A stretch of DNA of 11,224 nucleotides from an uncultured Clostridia bacterium (GCA_937916195.1 CALFTO010000128.1:1-11224), one strand, 5' to 3'. Positions 1-7,074 are shown, counted from the first letter of the stretch. Translations and numbers: made by a program. The notes: a model not told the origin generated them from the sequence alone.

Positions 1-69
1 GATTTTGAAAAAGGATATGTAATCATTAAGAAAGGTAAAAAAGTCTTCTACAAGGCAATTTTAGCTTAA
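1..69 (+). CDS. 3' end of an unidentified gene (partial)
   Basis: The frame starting at base 1 is open to a TAA at 67-69 and encodes the last 22 residues of a protein whose start lies outside the window. The tail is lysine-rich with alternating hydrophobic residues (VIIKKGKKVFYKAILA), as in a short beta strand and turn. This is too little to assign a family. It is called coding because it is in frame to the window edge and is followed by a GC-rich hairpin, but a 22-codon open stretch in AT-rich DNA could also be chance. Confidence 0.45.
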   Translation, partial: DFEKGYVIIKKGKKVFYKAILA

Positions 70-72
70 ATA

Positions 73-106
73 ACAATGTAGGGCGGGGGCTTGCTCTCGC
101 CGTTGT
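73..106 (+). repeat. GC-rich hairpin, REP-like element or weak terminator
   Basis: An imperfect hairpin lies four bases after the upstream stop. ACAAT (73-77) pairs with GTTGT (102-106), GGCG (82-85) with CGCC (98-101), and GGGG (86-89) with CTCT (94-97) through two G-C and two G-U pairs, closing on a CTTG loop. Bases 78-81 bulge out. It is a sharp GC spike in AT-rich surroundings. Only scattered T residues follow, so it is a poor intrinsic terminator. It resembles the short GC-rich intergenic palindromes scattered in many Clostridia genomes, but no second copy is visible here. Confidence 0.4.
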
Positions 107-127
107 ATTATAATTTGGAGGTGTAAT

Positions 128-679
128 ATGAAATTAGTATTTCTTTTTGGAAATGCCGCAGTCGGTAAAATGACTGTTGGTCAAGAGTTAATGAAGATTA
201 CAGCTTTACGACTTTTCCATAATCATATGACTATTGAACCTGTAATTGAAATTTTTGGTAGTTATAATCCAAAAGTAATAGAAAAATTACGCGAAACTAT
301 TTTTGAAGAATTTGCCGCTTCTAACAACTATGGTATGATTTTCACTTTTATGTGGGCTTTTGACTGTGAACAAGACTGGAAAAATGTTGAACATATCAAA
401 GAAATTTTTTCACTATACGACACAGAATTTTATTATGTTGAACTTGTTGCTCCTCAAAAAATCAGATTAGAACGAAATGCAACTGAAAATAGATTGAAAA
501 ATAAGCCGTCAAAGAGAAATATTGAATTTTCAAATAAACTATTATTACGAGATGATGAGAATTATAGATGTGAAAGTTTTGATGGCGAAATAAAATTTGA
601 TAATTACATGAAAATCGATAATTCTCAATTGAGTGCGGAAACCGTTGCACATATGATTAAAAAGAAATTTGATTTGTAA
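128..679 (+). CDS. P-loop NTPase, kinase-like (shikimate kinase/zeta-toxin-like fold)
   Basis: A 183-residue cytosolic protein with a nucleotide-binding P-loop at residues 8-15 (GNAAVGKM) followed by Thr16, then FHNHMTIE around residues 30-37. This pairing of an AVGKMT P-loop with an HNHMTIE motif marks a family usually annotated as AAA family ATPase or shikimate kinase-like ATP-binding protein; its substrate is not known to me. The usual Ser/Thr directly after the P-loop lysine is Met, with Thr one place later, which I recall as normal for this family. No signal peptide or membrane segment is seen. GGAGG at 117-121 lies well placed before the ATG. The gene stands alone, with a hairpin before it and a terminator after it, so context gives no functional clue. 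A phosphotransfer role is inferred from the fold only. Confidence 0.8.
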   Translation: MKLVFLFGNAAVGKMTVGQELMKITALRLFHNHMTIEPVIEIFGSYNPKVIEKLRETIFEEFAASNNYGMIFTFMWAFDCEQDWKNVEHIKEIFSLYDTEFYYVELVAPQKIRLERNATENRLKNKPSKRNIEFSNKLLLRDDENYRCESFDGEIKFDNYMKIDNSQLSAETVAHMIKKKFDL

Positions 680-681
680 AC

Positions 682-723
682 AAAAATAAGGCTTACTGAT
701 TAGTTTCAGTAAGCCTTATTTTT
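682..723. terminator. bidirectional intrinsic terminator
   Basis: A perfect 18-base-pair inverted repeat (682-699 with 706-723) encloses the 6-base loop TTAGTT. The outer arms are an A-run on the left and a T-run on the right, so RNA from either strand ends in a stable stem followed by U residues. It lies between the convergent stops at 679 (+) and 738 (-) and can end both the kinase-like gene and the lysine operon. Confidence 0.93.
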
Positions 724-737
724 ATGTAATAATTAAA

Positions 738-1190
738 TTATGAGTTAAGTGCTGAATAAACTGCATCGCCATCGTGACTGTAAACAAGAACTGAAATATC
801 AACTTCAGAAGTTGTAATCATTCTTACCTCAACATCGGCTGATGCAATTGCAGAGAATACTTTTGCTGCAACTCCGGGACAATTCTTCATTCCTTCACCA
901 AAAACAGAAATCTTTGTGTTACCACTACTGATTGCAAGCTTTAACTCCGGGTGAAGTTCACGAAGCTTTGAAGCAGTTTCAAATACTTTTCCTAAATCCT
1001 CATCGTTAACAGTAAATGAAAGGTTTGATGTTTTTCCCTGTGGAGGATTCTGTGAAATCATATCAACATCAATTCCAGCGTTAGAGAGCATTTCAAAAAT
1101 TTGTGCTACAACTTTAAAATCAGCAGGGGAATCGTTGATAGAAATAAGTGTAACATTTTCAATCATTGTAATATTGTCAATATTTTTCAT
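738..1190 (-). CDS. free-standing tandem ACT-domain protein, aspartokinase regulatory type
   Basis: A 150-residue protein made of two ACT domains (about residues 10-77 and 83-148) with no catalytic domain. ADFKVVAQIFEMLSNAGIDV followed by DMISQNPP matches the first ACT repeat of aspartate kinases. GEGMKNCPGVAAKVFSAI followed by MITTSEVDISVLV matches the second, where aspartokinases usually read GxGM, PGVAAK and STSExxISVL. It therefore resembles the separately made beta subunit of Bacillus LysC, but here it is its own gene. AAAGGAGG lies directly upstream of the ATG, 13 bases after the dapB stop, so it is the last gene of the lysine operon. A likely role is sensing lysine, threonine or another amino acid, perhaps by binding an aspartokinase encoded elsewhere; this is inference. 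The family assignment is secure, the ligand and partner are unknown. Confidence 0.85.
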   Translation of the reverse strand: MKNIDNITMIENVTLISINDSPADFKVVAQIFEMLSNAGIDVDMISQNPPQGKTSNLSFTVNDEDLGKVFETASKLRELHPELKLAISSGNTKISVFGEGMKNCPGVAAKVFSAIASADVEVRMITTSEVDISVLVYSHDGDAVYSALNS

Positions 1191-1203
1191 TATTTGACCT
1201 CCT

Positions 1204-1956
1204 TTAAGAATTAACTAAATCTTTCATTGTGTAAAATCCGGGTTCTTTACCTACGAGGAACAAGCCTGCATTAACAGAACCGTTTGCAAATAACTGCTTT
1301 GAATATGCTGAATGTGAAATCTTAATTACCTCGTCGGGTCCTGCAAAGATTATTTCATGTTCGCCGACAATTGTTCCACCACGAACTGCGTGAATACCAA
1401 TTTCGTTTTTTGTACGCTTCATTCGTTTTGAATGACGGTCAAACTCGTAAATCGGTTGTTCGTCGAGCGCCTCTGAAATTGAATCGGCAAGCATTAAAGC
1501 AGTACCGCTTGGAGCATCAATTTTTTGATTGTGATGTGCTTCTACAATCTCAATATCAAAACTTCCTTGAAGCACTTTTGCAGCTTTTTTAGCAAGCTCT
1601 GAAACAAGACTTACACCAATTGACATATTCGCAGAGAAGAAAAGGGGAACATCATTTGAAGCAGTTTTAATTTCTTCAATCTGTTGTTCATTTAACCCTG
1701 TTGTAGCAATCACAGCGGGAATTTTCTTTTCTTTAGCAAATGCGAGTAAATCTTCAAGTACTGATGGATGAGAAAAGTCAATAATCACATCTGCATCAAC
1801 ATTAATATCTGCAAAAGTTTTGAAAATAGGGAATGAACATTCTGCAGTTGCTAAATCAACACCTGCAACAATCTCACAATCATTTCTGTTTTCAACACAA
1901 GACGAAATTGCTCTGCCCATTTTACCAAGAGCACCGCTTAAAATAATCCTTGTCAT
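1204..1956 (-). CDS. dapB: 4-hydroxy-tetrahydrodipicolinate reductase
   Basis: A 250-residue cytosolic enzyme that reduces the dapA product with NAD(P)H to tetrahydrodipicolinate, on the way to diaminopimelate and lysine. The dinucleotide-binding loop is GALGKMG (residues 8-14), followed by IDFSHP (59-64) and ATTG (84-87). The family signature EAHHNQKIDAPSGTA spans 139-153 and contains the expected catalytic His141 and Lys145. HAVRGG (189-194) and VGEHEI (197-202) complete the C-terminal domain. Length is normal for Gram-positive DapB. The ATG follows the dapA stop by 22 bases; the ribosome binding site is weak (GGACG), so translation may depend on ribosomes arriving from dapA. All key residues seem intact. 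Confidence 0.97.
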   Translation of the reverse strand: MTRIILSGALGKMGRAISSCVENRNDCEIVAGVDLATAECSFPIFKTFADINVDADVIIDFSHPSVLEDLLAFAKEKKIPAVIATTGLNEQQIEEIKTASNDVPLFFSANMSIGVSLVSELAKKAAKVLQGSFDIEIVEAHHNQKIDAPSGTALMLADSISEALDEQPIYEFDRHSKRMKRTKNEIGIHAVRGGTIVGEHEIIFAGPDEVIKISHSAYSKQLFANGSVNAGLFLVGKEPGFYTMKDLVNS

Positions 1957-1978
1957 TTTTTCACGTCCAACAATAAAA

Positions 1979-2869
1979 TTATATCAAATTATACTTTTTA
2001 AGTACTGACTCAAGCTTTGCAGTTTTTACATCATCCATTTCGCAAAGAGGCATACGAAGAGGACCAACATCAAAGCCCATCATTTGCATTGCAACTTTTA
2101 CGGGGATTGGATTAACATCCATAAACATTGCATTAATAAGTTCTAAATATTTAAGCTGAAGCTCTGCACTTTCTTTAACCTTGCCCTCAAGATAAAGTGT
2201 GGGAATATCATGTGCAAGCTTAGGACAGATATTTGAAAGAACAGAAATAACACCCTTACCGCCAAGTGACATAAGAGGAACAATCTGGTCATCATTACCT
2301 GAATAAACATCAAGCTTGTCACCGCAAAGAGCAATCGTTTCAGCAATCTGAGAAATATTTCCGCTTGCTTCTTTTGTTGCAATAATGTTATTATGCTCAC
2401 AAAGTTCTGCATAAGTTGAGGGGAGAACATTAACTCCTGTTCTGCTTGGAACATTATAAATGATAATCGGCTTTGAAACATTATCAGCAATAGCGTTGTA
2501 ATGCTTTACAAGGCCTCTTTGAGAGCATTTGTTGTAATAAGGAGTAACAACAAGCATTGCGTCTGCGCCTGCTTTTTCGGCGTCTTGTGACAACTCAATA
2601 GCATATGCAGTTTCATTACTACCCGTACCTGCAATAACAGGAATTCTGTGATTTACAACATCACAAGTGAATTTAATAACGTCTGAATGTTCTTGTGGAG
2701 TAAGCGTTGCACTTTCACCGGTAGTACCGCAGATAACAATTGAATCAGTACCATTTGCAATATGAAACTCTAAAAGCTTTTCAAGTGACTTGTAATTAAC
2801 ACTTGTATCTTCATTAAATGGTGTTACAATAGCTACACCGCAACCTGTAAAAATAGGATTTTTGCTCAT
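1979..2869 (-). CDS. dapA: 4-hydroxy-tetrahydrodipicolinate synthase
   Basis: A 296-residue Schiff-base aldolase (TIM barrel) that condenses pyruvate with aspartate semialdehyde, the committed step to lysine and diaminopimelate. Motifs are GTTGES (48-53), TPYYNK (109-114), YNVPSRT (138-144) and ATKEASG (164-170). By alignment with E. coli DapA (offset +5) these give the Thr50/Tyr112/Tyr138 relay, substrate-binding Arg143 and Schiff-base Lys166. In the allosteric lysine pocket, Ser53, Ala54, His61, Asn85 and Tyr111 are kept, but the counterparts of E. coli His53 and Glu84 are Pro58 and Tyr89, so feedback strength is uncertain. AAGGAG sits 8 bases before the ATG. The gene lies 22 bases after asd, which supplies its substrate. 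Confidence 0.98.
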   Translation of the reverse strand: MSKNPIFTGCGVAIVTPFNEDTSVNYKSLEKLLEFHIANGTDSIVICGTTGESATLTPQEHSDVIKFTCDVVNHRIPVIAGTGSNETAYAIELSQDAEKAGADAMLVVTPYYNKCSQRGLVKHYNAIADNVSKPIIIYNVPSRTGVNVLPSTYAELCEHNNIIATKEASGNISQIAETIALCGDKLDVYSGNDDQIVPLMSLGGKGVISVLSNICPKLAHDIPTLYLEGKVKESAELQLKYLELINAMFMDVNPIPVKVAMQMMGFDVGPLRMPLCEMDDVKTAKLESVLKKYNLI

Positions 2870-2891
2870 AATTCATTCTCCTTATCGGAAA

Positions 2892-3971
2892 TTAGTCCAT
2901 GTAACCTTCTGCACAAAGAAGCTCTGCCATAAGAACTGCGCCACCCGCAGCACCACGAAGTGTGTTATGTGAAAGACAAACAAATTTGTAATCATACTGT
3001 GTATCTTCACGAAGTCTGCCGATAGAAACAGCCATACCACCTTCAAGGTCACGGTGAAGCTTGGTCTGAGGCATATTGTCTTCTTCAAAATAGTGGAGGA
3101 ACTGTTTTGGTGCGTGTGGAAGCTCTAATTCCTGTGCACGACCTGCGAAATCCTTCCATATATTTAATATTTCTTCTTTAGTGGGTTTATTCTCAAATCT
3201 TACGAAAACTGCACCCATATGACCGTTTGAAACGGGAACGCGAATACATTGTGCAGTAAAGTTAGGGGAGTCAGCATCAACAATAACATCGCCCTCAACC
3301 TTACCCCAAATTTTGAGAGGTTCTTTTTCACTCTTTTCTTCTTCGCCGCCAATGTAGGGGATTACATTGTCAATCATTTCGGGCCAAGTATCAAAAGTTT
3401 TTCCTGCTCCTGAAATTGCCTGATATGTACAAACAAGAACATCTTTAATGCCGAATTTTGAAAGAGGGAAAAGTGCGGGAACGTAGCTCTGAAGTGAGCA
3501 GTTTGACTTAACTGCAATAAATCCACGCTTTGTTCCGAGACGCTTTCTCTGTGCAGGAATAATCTTTGCATGGTCAGCATTAAGCTCAGGAACAATCATA
3601 GGAACATCGGGAGTATGTCTGTGTGCGCTGTTGTTTGAGATAACAGGACATTCAGCTTTTGCGTAAGCTTCTTCCAATGCCTTGATTTCGTCTTTCTTCA
3701 TATCAACTGCACAGAATACAAAATCCACCTGTGAAGCGATTTTTTCAATGTCAGCAGTTGCATCCATAACAACAATGTCTTTCATAGCTTCTGGGATTTC
3801 TACATCCATACACCATTTAGCGCCAACAGCATCTGAGTACTTTTTACCTGCTGAACGGGGGCTTGCAGCCAAAACCTTTACTTCAAACCAAGGATGGTTA
3901 TCTAAAAGTGTCATAAAACGCTGTCCAACCATACCAGTTGCACCAATTACACCAACATTATACTTTTTCAC
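2892..3971 (-). CDS. asd: aspartate-semialdehyde dehydrogenase (archaeal/fungal-type subclass)
   Basis: A 359-residue NADPH-dependent enzyme that reduces aspartyl phosphate to aspartate semialdehyde, the branch-point precursor of lysine, threonine and methionine. The Rossmann loop is GATGMVG (10-16). SNCSLQ (156-161) carries the nucleophile Cys158, GGEEEKSE (208-215) is the acidic substrate region, and RVPVSNGHMG (244-253) provides Arg244 and catalytic His251. The length and the KSNCSLQ/RVPVSNGHMG pattern fit the archaeal/fungal-like Asd branch rather than the shorter E. coli or Bacillus form; that is from memory of the families. Translation starts at GTG, not ATG, with GGAGG nine bases upstream and no nearer in-frame alternative. 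It is the first gene of the riboswitch-controlled operon. Confidence 0.97.
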   Translation of the reverse strand: MKKYNVGVIGATGMVGQRFMTLLDNHPWFEVKVLAASPRSAGKKYSDAVGAKWCMDVEIPEAMKDIVVMDATADIEKIASQVDFVFCAVDMKKDEIKALEEAYAKAECPVISNNSAHRHTPDVPMIVPELNADHAKIIPAQRKRLGTKRGFIAVKSNCSLQSYVPALFPLSKFGIKDVLVCTYQAISGAGKTFDTWPEMIDNVIPYIGGEEEKSEKEPLKIWGKVEGDVIVDADSPNFTAQCIRVPVSNGHMGAVFVRFENKPTKEEILNIWKDFAGRAQELELPHAPKQFLHYFEEDNMPQTKLHRDLEGGMAVSIGRLREDTQYDYKFVCLSHNTLRGAAGGAVLMAELLCAEGYMD

Positions 3972-4012
3972 TTGAAATTACCTCCAAATAATGATAATAT
4001 ATCATTTGTTAT

Positions 4013-4047
4013 AAAAAATCAGTAATGATTATGACACCATTACTGAT
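4013..4047 (-). terminator. riboswitch expression-platform terminator
   Basis: On the leftward transcript, ATCAGTAATG (4047-4038) pairs perfectly with CATTACTGAT (4027-4018) across a 10-base loop and is followed by a six-U run (4018-4013). It lies about 35 bases after the lysine aptamer and 42 bases before the asd GTG, which is the position of a transcription attenuator. A second perfect 8-base-pair hairpin, GTATTATG with CATAATAC (4080-4060, 5-base loop), lies between aptamer and terminator and may take part in the switch. Confidence 0.9.
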
Positions 4048-4080
4048 AAAAATACATAGGTATTATGGTTTTCATAATAC

Positions 4081-4250
4081 GAAAGCACTCCATCAAATAA
4101 TGATGACAGTTGCATTACTGTTAATAATACAACCAGAAAAATCAAATCCCAAGCCCTGTTTTTTCTTCGGCAACAAACCCTTTCACGCTTCATCAAAAAC
4201 TCTTGGGAGTTTCAAAAACGCTACTTATTTTTATTGCGCCTCAATCGCTA
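4081..4250 (-). promoter_or_regulatory. lysine riboswitch (L box) upstream of asd
   Basis: Read leftward, the leader shows the conserved lysine-aptamer blocks in order: GAGGCGC (4242-4236), GTAGCG, GTGAAAGGG, GCCGAAG, TCTGG, ACTGTCATC and GGAGTGC (4091-4085). The helices can be traced. P2 has a loop bearing TCCCAAG (4208-4202) and P3 closes AGAAAAA with TTTTTCT around a loop bearing CTTGGGA (4153-4147); these two loops are fully complementary over 7 bases, the expected L2-L3 kissing contact. P4 pairs GTTGTATTA with TAATGCAAC, and P5 pairs CATCA with TGATG. P1 is weaker, with two possible U-U mismatches near the junction. In the known class, bound lysine stabilises P1 and favours the terminator, so high lysine should turn off asd-dapA-dapB-ACT. 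End coordinates are approximate. Confidence 0.95.
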
Positions 4251-4254
4251 TATT

Positions 4255-4283
4255 ATAATACCATTATAAAGCAATTGTGTCAA
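4255..4283 (-). promoter_or_regulatory. sigma-A promoter of the lysine operon
   Basis: On the minus strand a perfect -35 box TTGACA (4283-4278) is followed after 17 bases by TATTAT (4260-4255). Transcription would start near 4248, just at the 5' edge of riboswitch helix P1. The same short gap must hold the rightward queA promoter; a plus-strand TATAAT occurs at 4254-4259, overlapping this -10 box, but no good matching -35 is seen for it. Confidence 0.88.
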
Positions 4284-4323
4284 ACATTTTTGCAAATTTT
4301 ATCAACTTAACGGAGTTTACTAT

Positions 4324-5352
4324 ATGAAAAAATCAGATTTTTATTATGATTTACCAAAAGAGTTAATAGCTCAAACCCCAATTGAGCCCCGCGACCATTC
4401 AAAAATGATGGTTTTGTCCCGTGAAAACAAGTCAATAGAACATAAGCATTTTTATGATTTTATTGATTATCTTAATGAGGGCGACTGCTTAATTCTCAAC
4501 AATACAAGAGTTTTGCCCGCACGTATGTACGGTGTAAAAAAAGATACCGGTGCAATTGTTGAATTCTTACTTCTCAATAACCTTGGTAATGACCGTTGGG
4601 AGACCATTACAGGTCCGGGCAAAAGAGCAAAAATAGATACAGAATTTACTTTTGGTGACGGCTTACTCACTTGTAAAATTGAAGAAGTTCTTGAAAACGG
4701 AAATCGTATTGCAAAATTCAGTTATGATGCTTCAAATATTTATGAAGTATTAGACAAAATTGGTGAGATGCCATTGCCTCATTATATTACTGAAAAATTA
4801 GAAGATAAAGAACGCTATCAGACTGTTTATTCCAAAGAATTAGGCTCTGCGGCTGCACCAACTGCAGGACTTCATTTTACCGACGAAATCCTTGAAAAGA
4901 TTAATAAAAAAGGAATTAAAATCGGTTATGTAACATTGCATGTAGGCATTGGCACATTTCGTCCGGTTAAAGCAGAAAACATTGAAGACCATAAAATGCA
5001 CTCTGAACATTATCAAATCCCAGGAGAAACTGCTGATTTGATTAATGAAACAAAGAAAAACGGTGGCAGAGTAATTGCTGTCGGCACAACCTGTTGCAGA
5101 ACACTTGAAAGTGTTATGAATTCACAAGGCGAAATGAAAGAATTTGATGATTGGACAAGCATTTTTATTTATCCCGGTTATAAATTCAAGTGTATTGACG
5201 CACTACTCACTAACTTTCATTTACCCGAAAGCACTTTAATTATGCTTGTTTCTGCTTTTTATGACAGAGATAAAGTTTTAGAAGCCTATAATACTGCAGT
5301 AAGTGAAAAATACAGATTTTTTTCATTTGGCGATTGCATGTTTTTATATTAA
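4324..5352 (+). CDS. queA: S-adenosylmethionine:tRNA ribosyltransferase-isomerase
   Basis: A 342-residue cytosolic enzyme that transfers and isomerises the ribosyl group of S-adenosylmethionine onto preQ1-modified tRNA, making epoxyqueuosine. Recognised motifs are YDLPKELIAQTPIEPRDHSK near the N-terminus, LILNNTRVLPARMYG, PTAGLHFT in the middle, GIGTFRPVKAENIEDHKMHS, GTTCCRTLES and the C-terminal TNFHLPESTLIMLVSAFY. The length is normal and no key motif is broken. GGAG lies 8 bases before the ATG. It is the first gene of a rightward unit with tgt, whose ATG lies 9 bases after the queA stop. It is divergent from the lysine operon, with only about 75 bases between the two transcription starts or start codon. 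Confidence 0.98.
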   Translation: MKKSDFYYDLPKELIAQTPIEPRDHSKMMVLSRENKSIEHKHFYDFIDYLNEGDCLILNNTRVLPARMYGVKKDTGAIVEFLLLNNLGNDRWETITGPGKRAKIDTEFTFGDGLLTCKIEEVLENGNRIAKFSYDASNIYEVLDKIGEMPLPHYITEKLEDKERYQTVYSKELGSAAAPTAGLHFTDEILEKINKKGIKIGYVTLHVGIGTFRPVKAENIEDHKMHSEHYQIPGETADLINETKKNGGRVIAVGTTCCRTLESVMNSQGEMKEFDDWTSIFIYPGYKFKCIDALLTNFHLPESTLIMLVSAFYDRDKVLEAYNTAVSEKYRFFSFGDCMFLY

Positions 5353-5361
5353 GGAGTTATT

Positions 5362-6492
5362 ATGTATAAACTTATTAAAAAAGTCGGTAATGCCCGTCGT
5401 GGTGAATTTCAAACTGTTCACGGTACTGTGCAGACGCCGGCATTTATGAATGTTGCAACACAAGGTGCAATAAAAGGCGGAGTTTCTGCTTATGATTTAC
5501 AAGAAATTAATTGTCAAGTTCAATTATGCAATACTTATCATTTGCATTTAAGACCTACTGACACTCTTGTAAAAGAAATGGGCGGACTTCATAAGTTTAC
5601 AGGTTGGAATGGCCCGATACTTACTGATAGTGGCGGATTTCAAGTGTTTTCACTTGCATCACTTCGCAAAATTAAAGAAGAGGGTGTATATTTTTCTTCG
5701 CATATTGACGGTCATAAAATCTTTATGGGGCCTGAAGAAAGCATGCAGATTCAGTCAAATCTCGGTTCAACAATTGCAATGGCATTTGATGAATGTGTTG
5801 AAAATCCAGCTAAATATGAGTATTCAAAGCAATCCTGCGAAAGAACAACAAGATGGTTACATCGTTGTAAAGCAGAAATGGACAGACTTAATTCTTTACC
5901 TGATACAATTAACAAAAATCAAATGCTTTTCGGTATAAATCAAGGCTGTACTTTTGACGATTTGCGTGTTGAACATATGAAAGAAATTGCAAAGCTTGAT
6001 TTGGATGGTTACGCAATCGGCGGTCTTGCTGTAGGTGAGCCGAAAGAAGATATGTATCGTATTATTACTGCAGTTGAACCATATATGCCAGCTGATAAGC
6101 CACGTTATCTTATGGGCGTTGGAACTCCCGGCAACATTCTTGAAGGTGTAAGAAGGGGAGTTGACCTTTTTGATTGCGTTATGCCAAGTCGTAATGCGCG
6201 TCACGGTCATCTTTTTACCGACGAAGGAATTATTAACATTAACAACAAAAAGTATGAAAAAGATGAGTTGCCAATTGACCCGAAATGTAATTGCCCTACT
6301 TGTCAAAAACATTCGCGTGCATACATAAGACATCTATTTAAGGCTCAGGAAGTACTTGCAATGAGACTTTGCGTTATGCATAATCTTTATTTCTATAACA
6401 ACCTTATGGAAAGAATTCGCGAAGCGCTTGACAATGATACTTTTGAAGACTTTTATAATAAATATGTTGATAAGCTTGACACCCGCATTTAA
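5362..6492 (+). CDS. tgt: tRNA-guanine transglycosylase (queuine/preQ1 tRNA-ribosyltransferase)
   Basis: A 376-residue TIM-barrel enzyme that swaps guanine 34 of GUN-anticodon tRNAs for preQ1, just before the QueA step. TDSGGFQVFSL (88-98) holds the catalytic Asp89, GGLAVGE (220-226) the base-binding loop, and FDCVMPSRNARHG (270-282) the nucleophile Asp271. The zinc site is Cys309, Cys311, Cys314 and His340. Val224 in the GGLAVGE loop is the residue typical of bacterial preQ1-using enzymes rather than eukaryotic queuine-using ones, although some gut Firmicutes are known to salvage queuine, so the substrate is not certain. AAGGAG lies 6 bases before the ATG. It is an operon partner of queA. 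No strong terminator follows; yajC has its own promoter 40 bases downstream. Confidence 0.98.
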   Translation: MYKLIKKVGNARRGEFQTVHGTVQTPAFMNVATQGAIKGGVSAYDLQEINCQVQLCNTYHLHLRPTDTLVKEMGGLHKFTGWNGPILTDSGGFQVFSLASLRKIKEEGVYFSSHIDGHKIFMGPEESMQIQSNLGSTIAMAFDECVENPAKYEYSKQSCERTTRWLHRCKAEMDRLNSLPDTINKNQMLFGINQGCTFDDLRVEHMKEIAKLDLDGYAIGGLAVGEPKEDMYRIITAVEPYMPADKPRYLMGVGTPGNILEGVRRGVDLFDCVMPSRNARHGHLFTDEGIININNKKYEKDELPIDPKCNCPTCQKHSRAYIRHLFKAQEVLAMRLCVMHNLYFYNNLMERIREALDNDTFEDFYNKYVDKLDTRI

Positions 6493-6531
6493 TCAACAAT
6501 ATTTAATATTTTGTAAATTTTGAAAAATATG

Positions 6532-6560
6532 TTGCAAAATATGTAATATTTATGTATAAT
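6532..6560 (+). promoter_or_regulatory. sigma-A promoter of yajC
   Basis: TTGCAA (6532-6537), a 17-base spacer and a perfect TATAAT (6555-6560) lie in the AT-rich gap between tgt and yajC. Transcription would start near 6567, giving a leader of about 34 bases that contains the yajC ribosome binding site. This allows yajC to be expressed apart from queA-tgt, although read-through from tgt is also possible. Confidence 0.8.
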
Positions 6561-6600
6561 ATTCAAGATTTATAAAAAACAACTTTTGGAGGAAAAACCA

Positions 6601-7017
6601 ATGACAGAATTTTTAACTTTTGCTATGATGCCTGCTACAGGCGCAGAAGGTGCAAGCAGTGGTGGCGGCGCTACAATGATTATTATGATTGTTGCTATGT
6701 TTGCTCTTATGTATTTCACAACAATCAGACCTCAGAAAAAACAGCAGAAAATGGAGCAGGAAATTCGTGAAAACACACAGATTGGTGACGAAATTACAAC
6801 AATCGGCGGTATTTGCGGTAAAGTAGTTGCTGTTAAGGATGATACAATCGTTATCGAAACAGGCTCTGACAGAGTAAAGATTAAGTTTAAGAAGTATGCT
6901 ATTCAGACTAACCACACAGCTAATGAAAAAATTCAGGCTGAGCGTGAGGCTGCAAAAGCTGCTATGGAAGAAAAGAGAAAAGAAAAGAAGAGCAAGAAGT
7001 CAAAAGACGCTGAATAA
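6601..7017 (+). CDS. yajC: preprotein translocase accessory subunit YajC
   Basis: A 138-residue protein with a glycine/serine-rich N-terminal segment, a single membrane helix (about residues 24-41, TMIIMIVAMFALMYFTTI), the family RPQKKQQK basic patch right after it (43-50), and a soluble domain with IGDEITTIGGICGKV (61-75). The last 30 residues are a highly charged Lys/Glu tail. YajC associates with SecDF and the SecYEG channel at the cytoplasmic membrane. The start is the ATG at 6601, with TTGGAGG 8 bases upstream. A TTG at 6586 is in frame but lies inside that ribosome binding site and is rejected. The tgt-yajC order is common across bacteria, which supports the call. Confidence 0.95.
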   Translation: MTEFLTFAMMPATGAEGASSGGGATMIIMIVAMFALMYFTTIRPQKKQQKMEQEIRENTQIGDEITTIGGICGKVVAVKDDTIVIETGSDRVKIKFKKYAIQTNHTANEKIQAEREAAKAAMEEKRKEKKSKKSKDAE

Positions 7018-7039
7018 TTTATTCATAATAAAAAGATTA

Positions 7040-7074
7040 CCCTCATATTCTTTATTGAATGTGAGGGATTTTTT
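7040..7074 (+). terminator. intrinsic terminator after yajC
   Basis: CCCTCATATTC (7040-7050) pairs with GAATGTGAGGG (7057-7067), with one U-G pair and a 6-base loop TTTATT, followed by six T residues (7069-7074). It is placed 22 bases after the yajC stop. The next ATG begins at 7075, the very next base, and the GAGGG of the right arm is the only ribosome-binding-like sequence for that ATG. Confidence 0.88.

Noticed and set aside
109..114. TATAAT as a -10 box for the kinase-like gene
   Set aside because: No -35 hexamer lies at a usable distance, and transcription would start inside or after the ribosome binding site at 117-121.
5896..6333. 145-codon minus-strand open frame inside tgt
   Set aside because: It is a shadow of the strongly conserved tgt frame; it has no ribosome binding site, low-complexity composition and no family resemblance.
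6586..6600. TTG start giving yajC five extra residues
   Set aside because: The TTG lies in the TTGGAGG ribosome binding site itself; the ATG at 6601 is ideally spaced.
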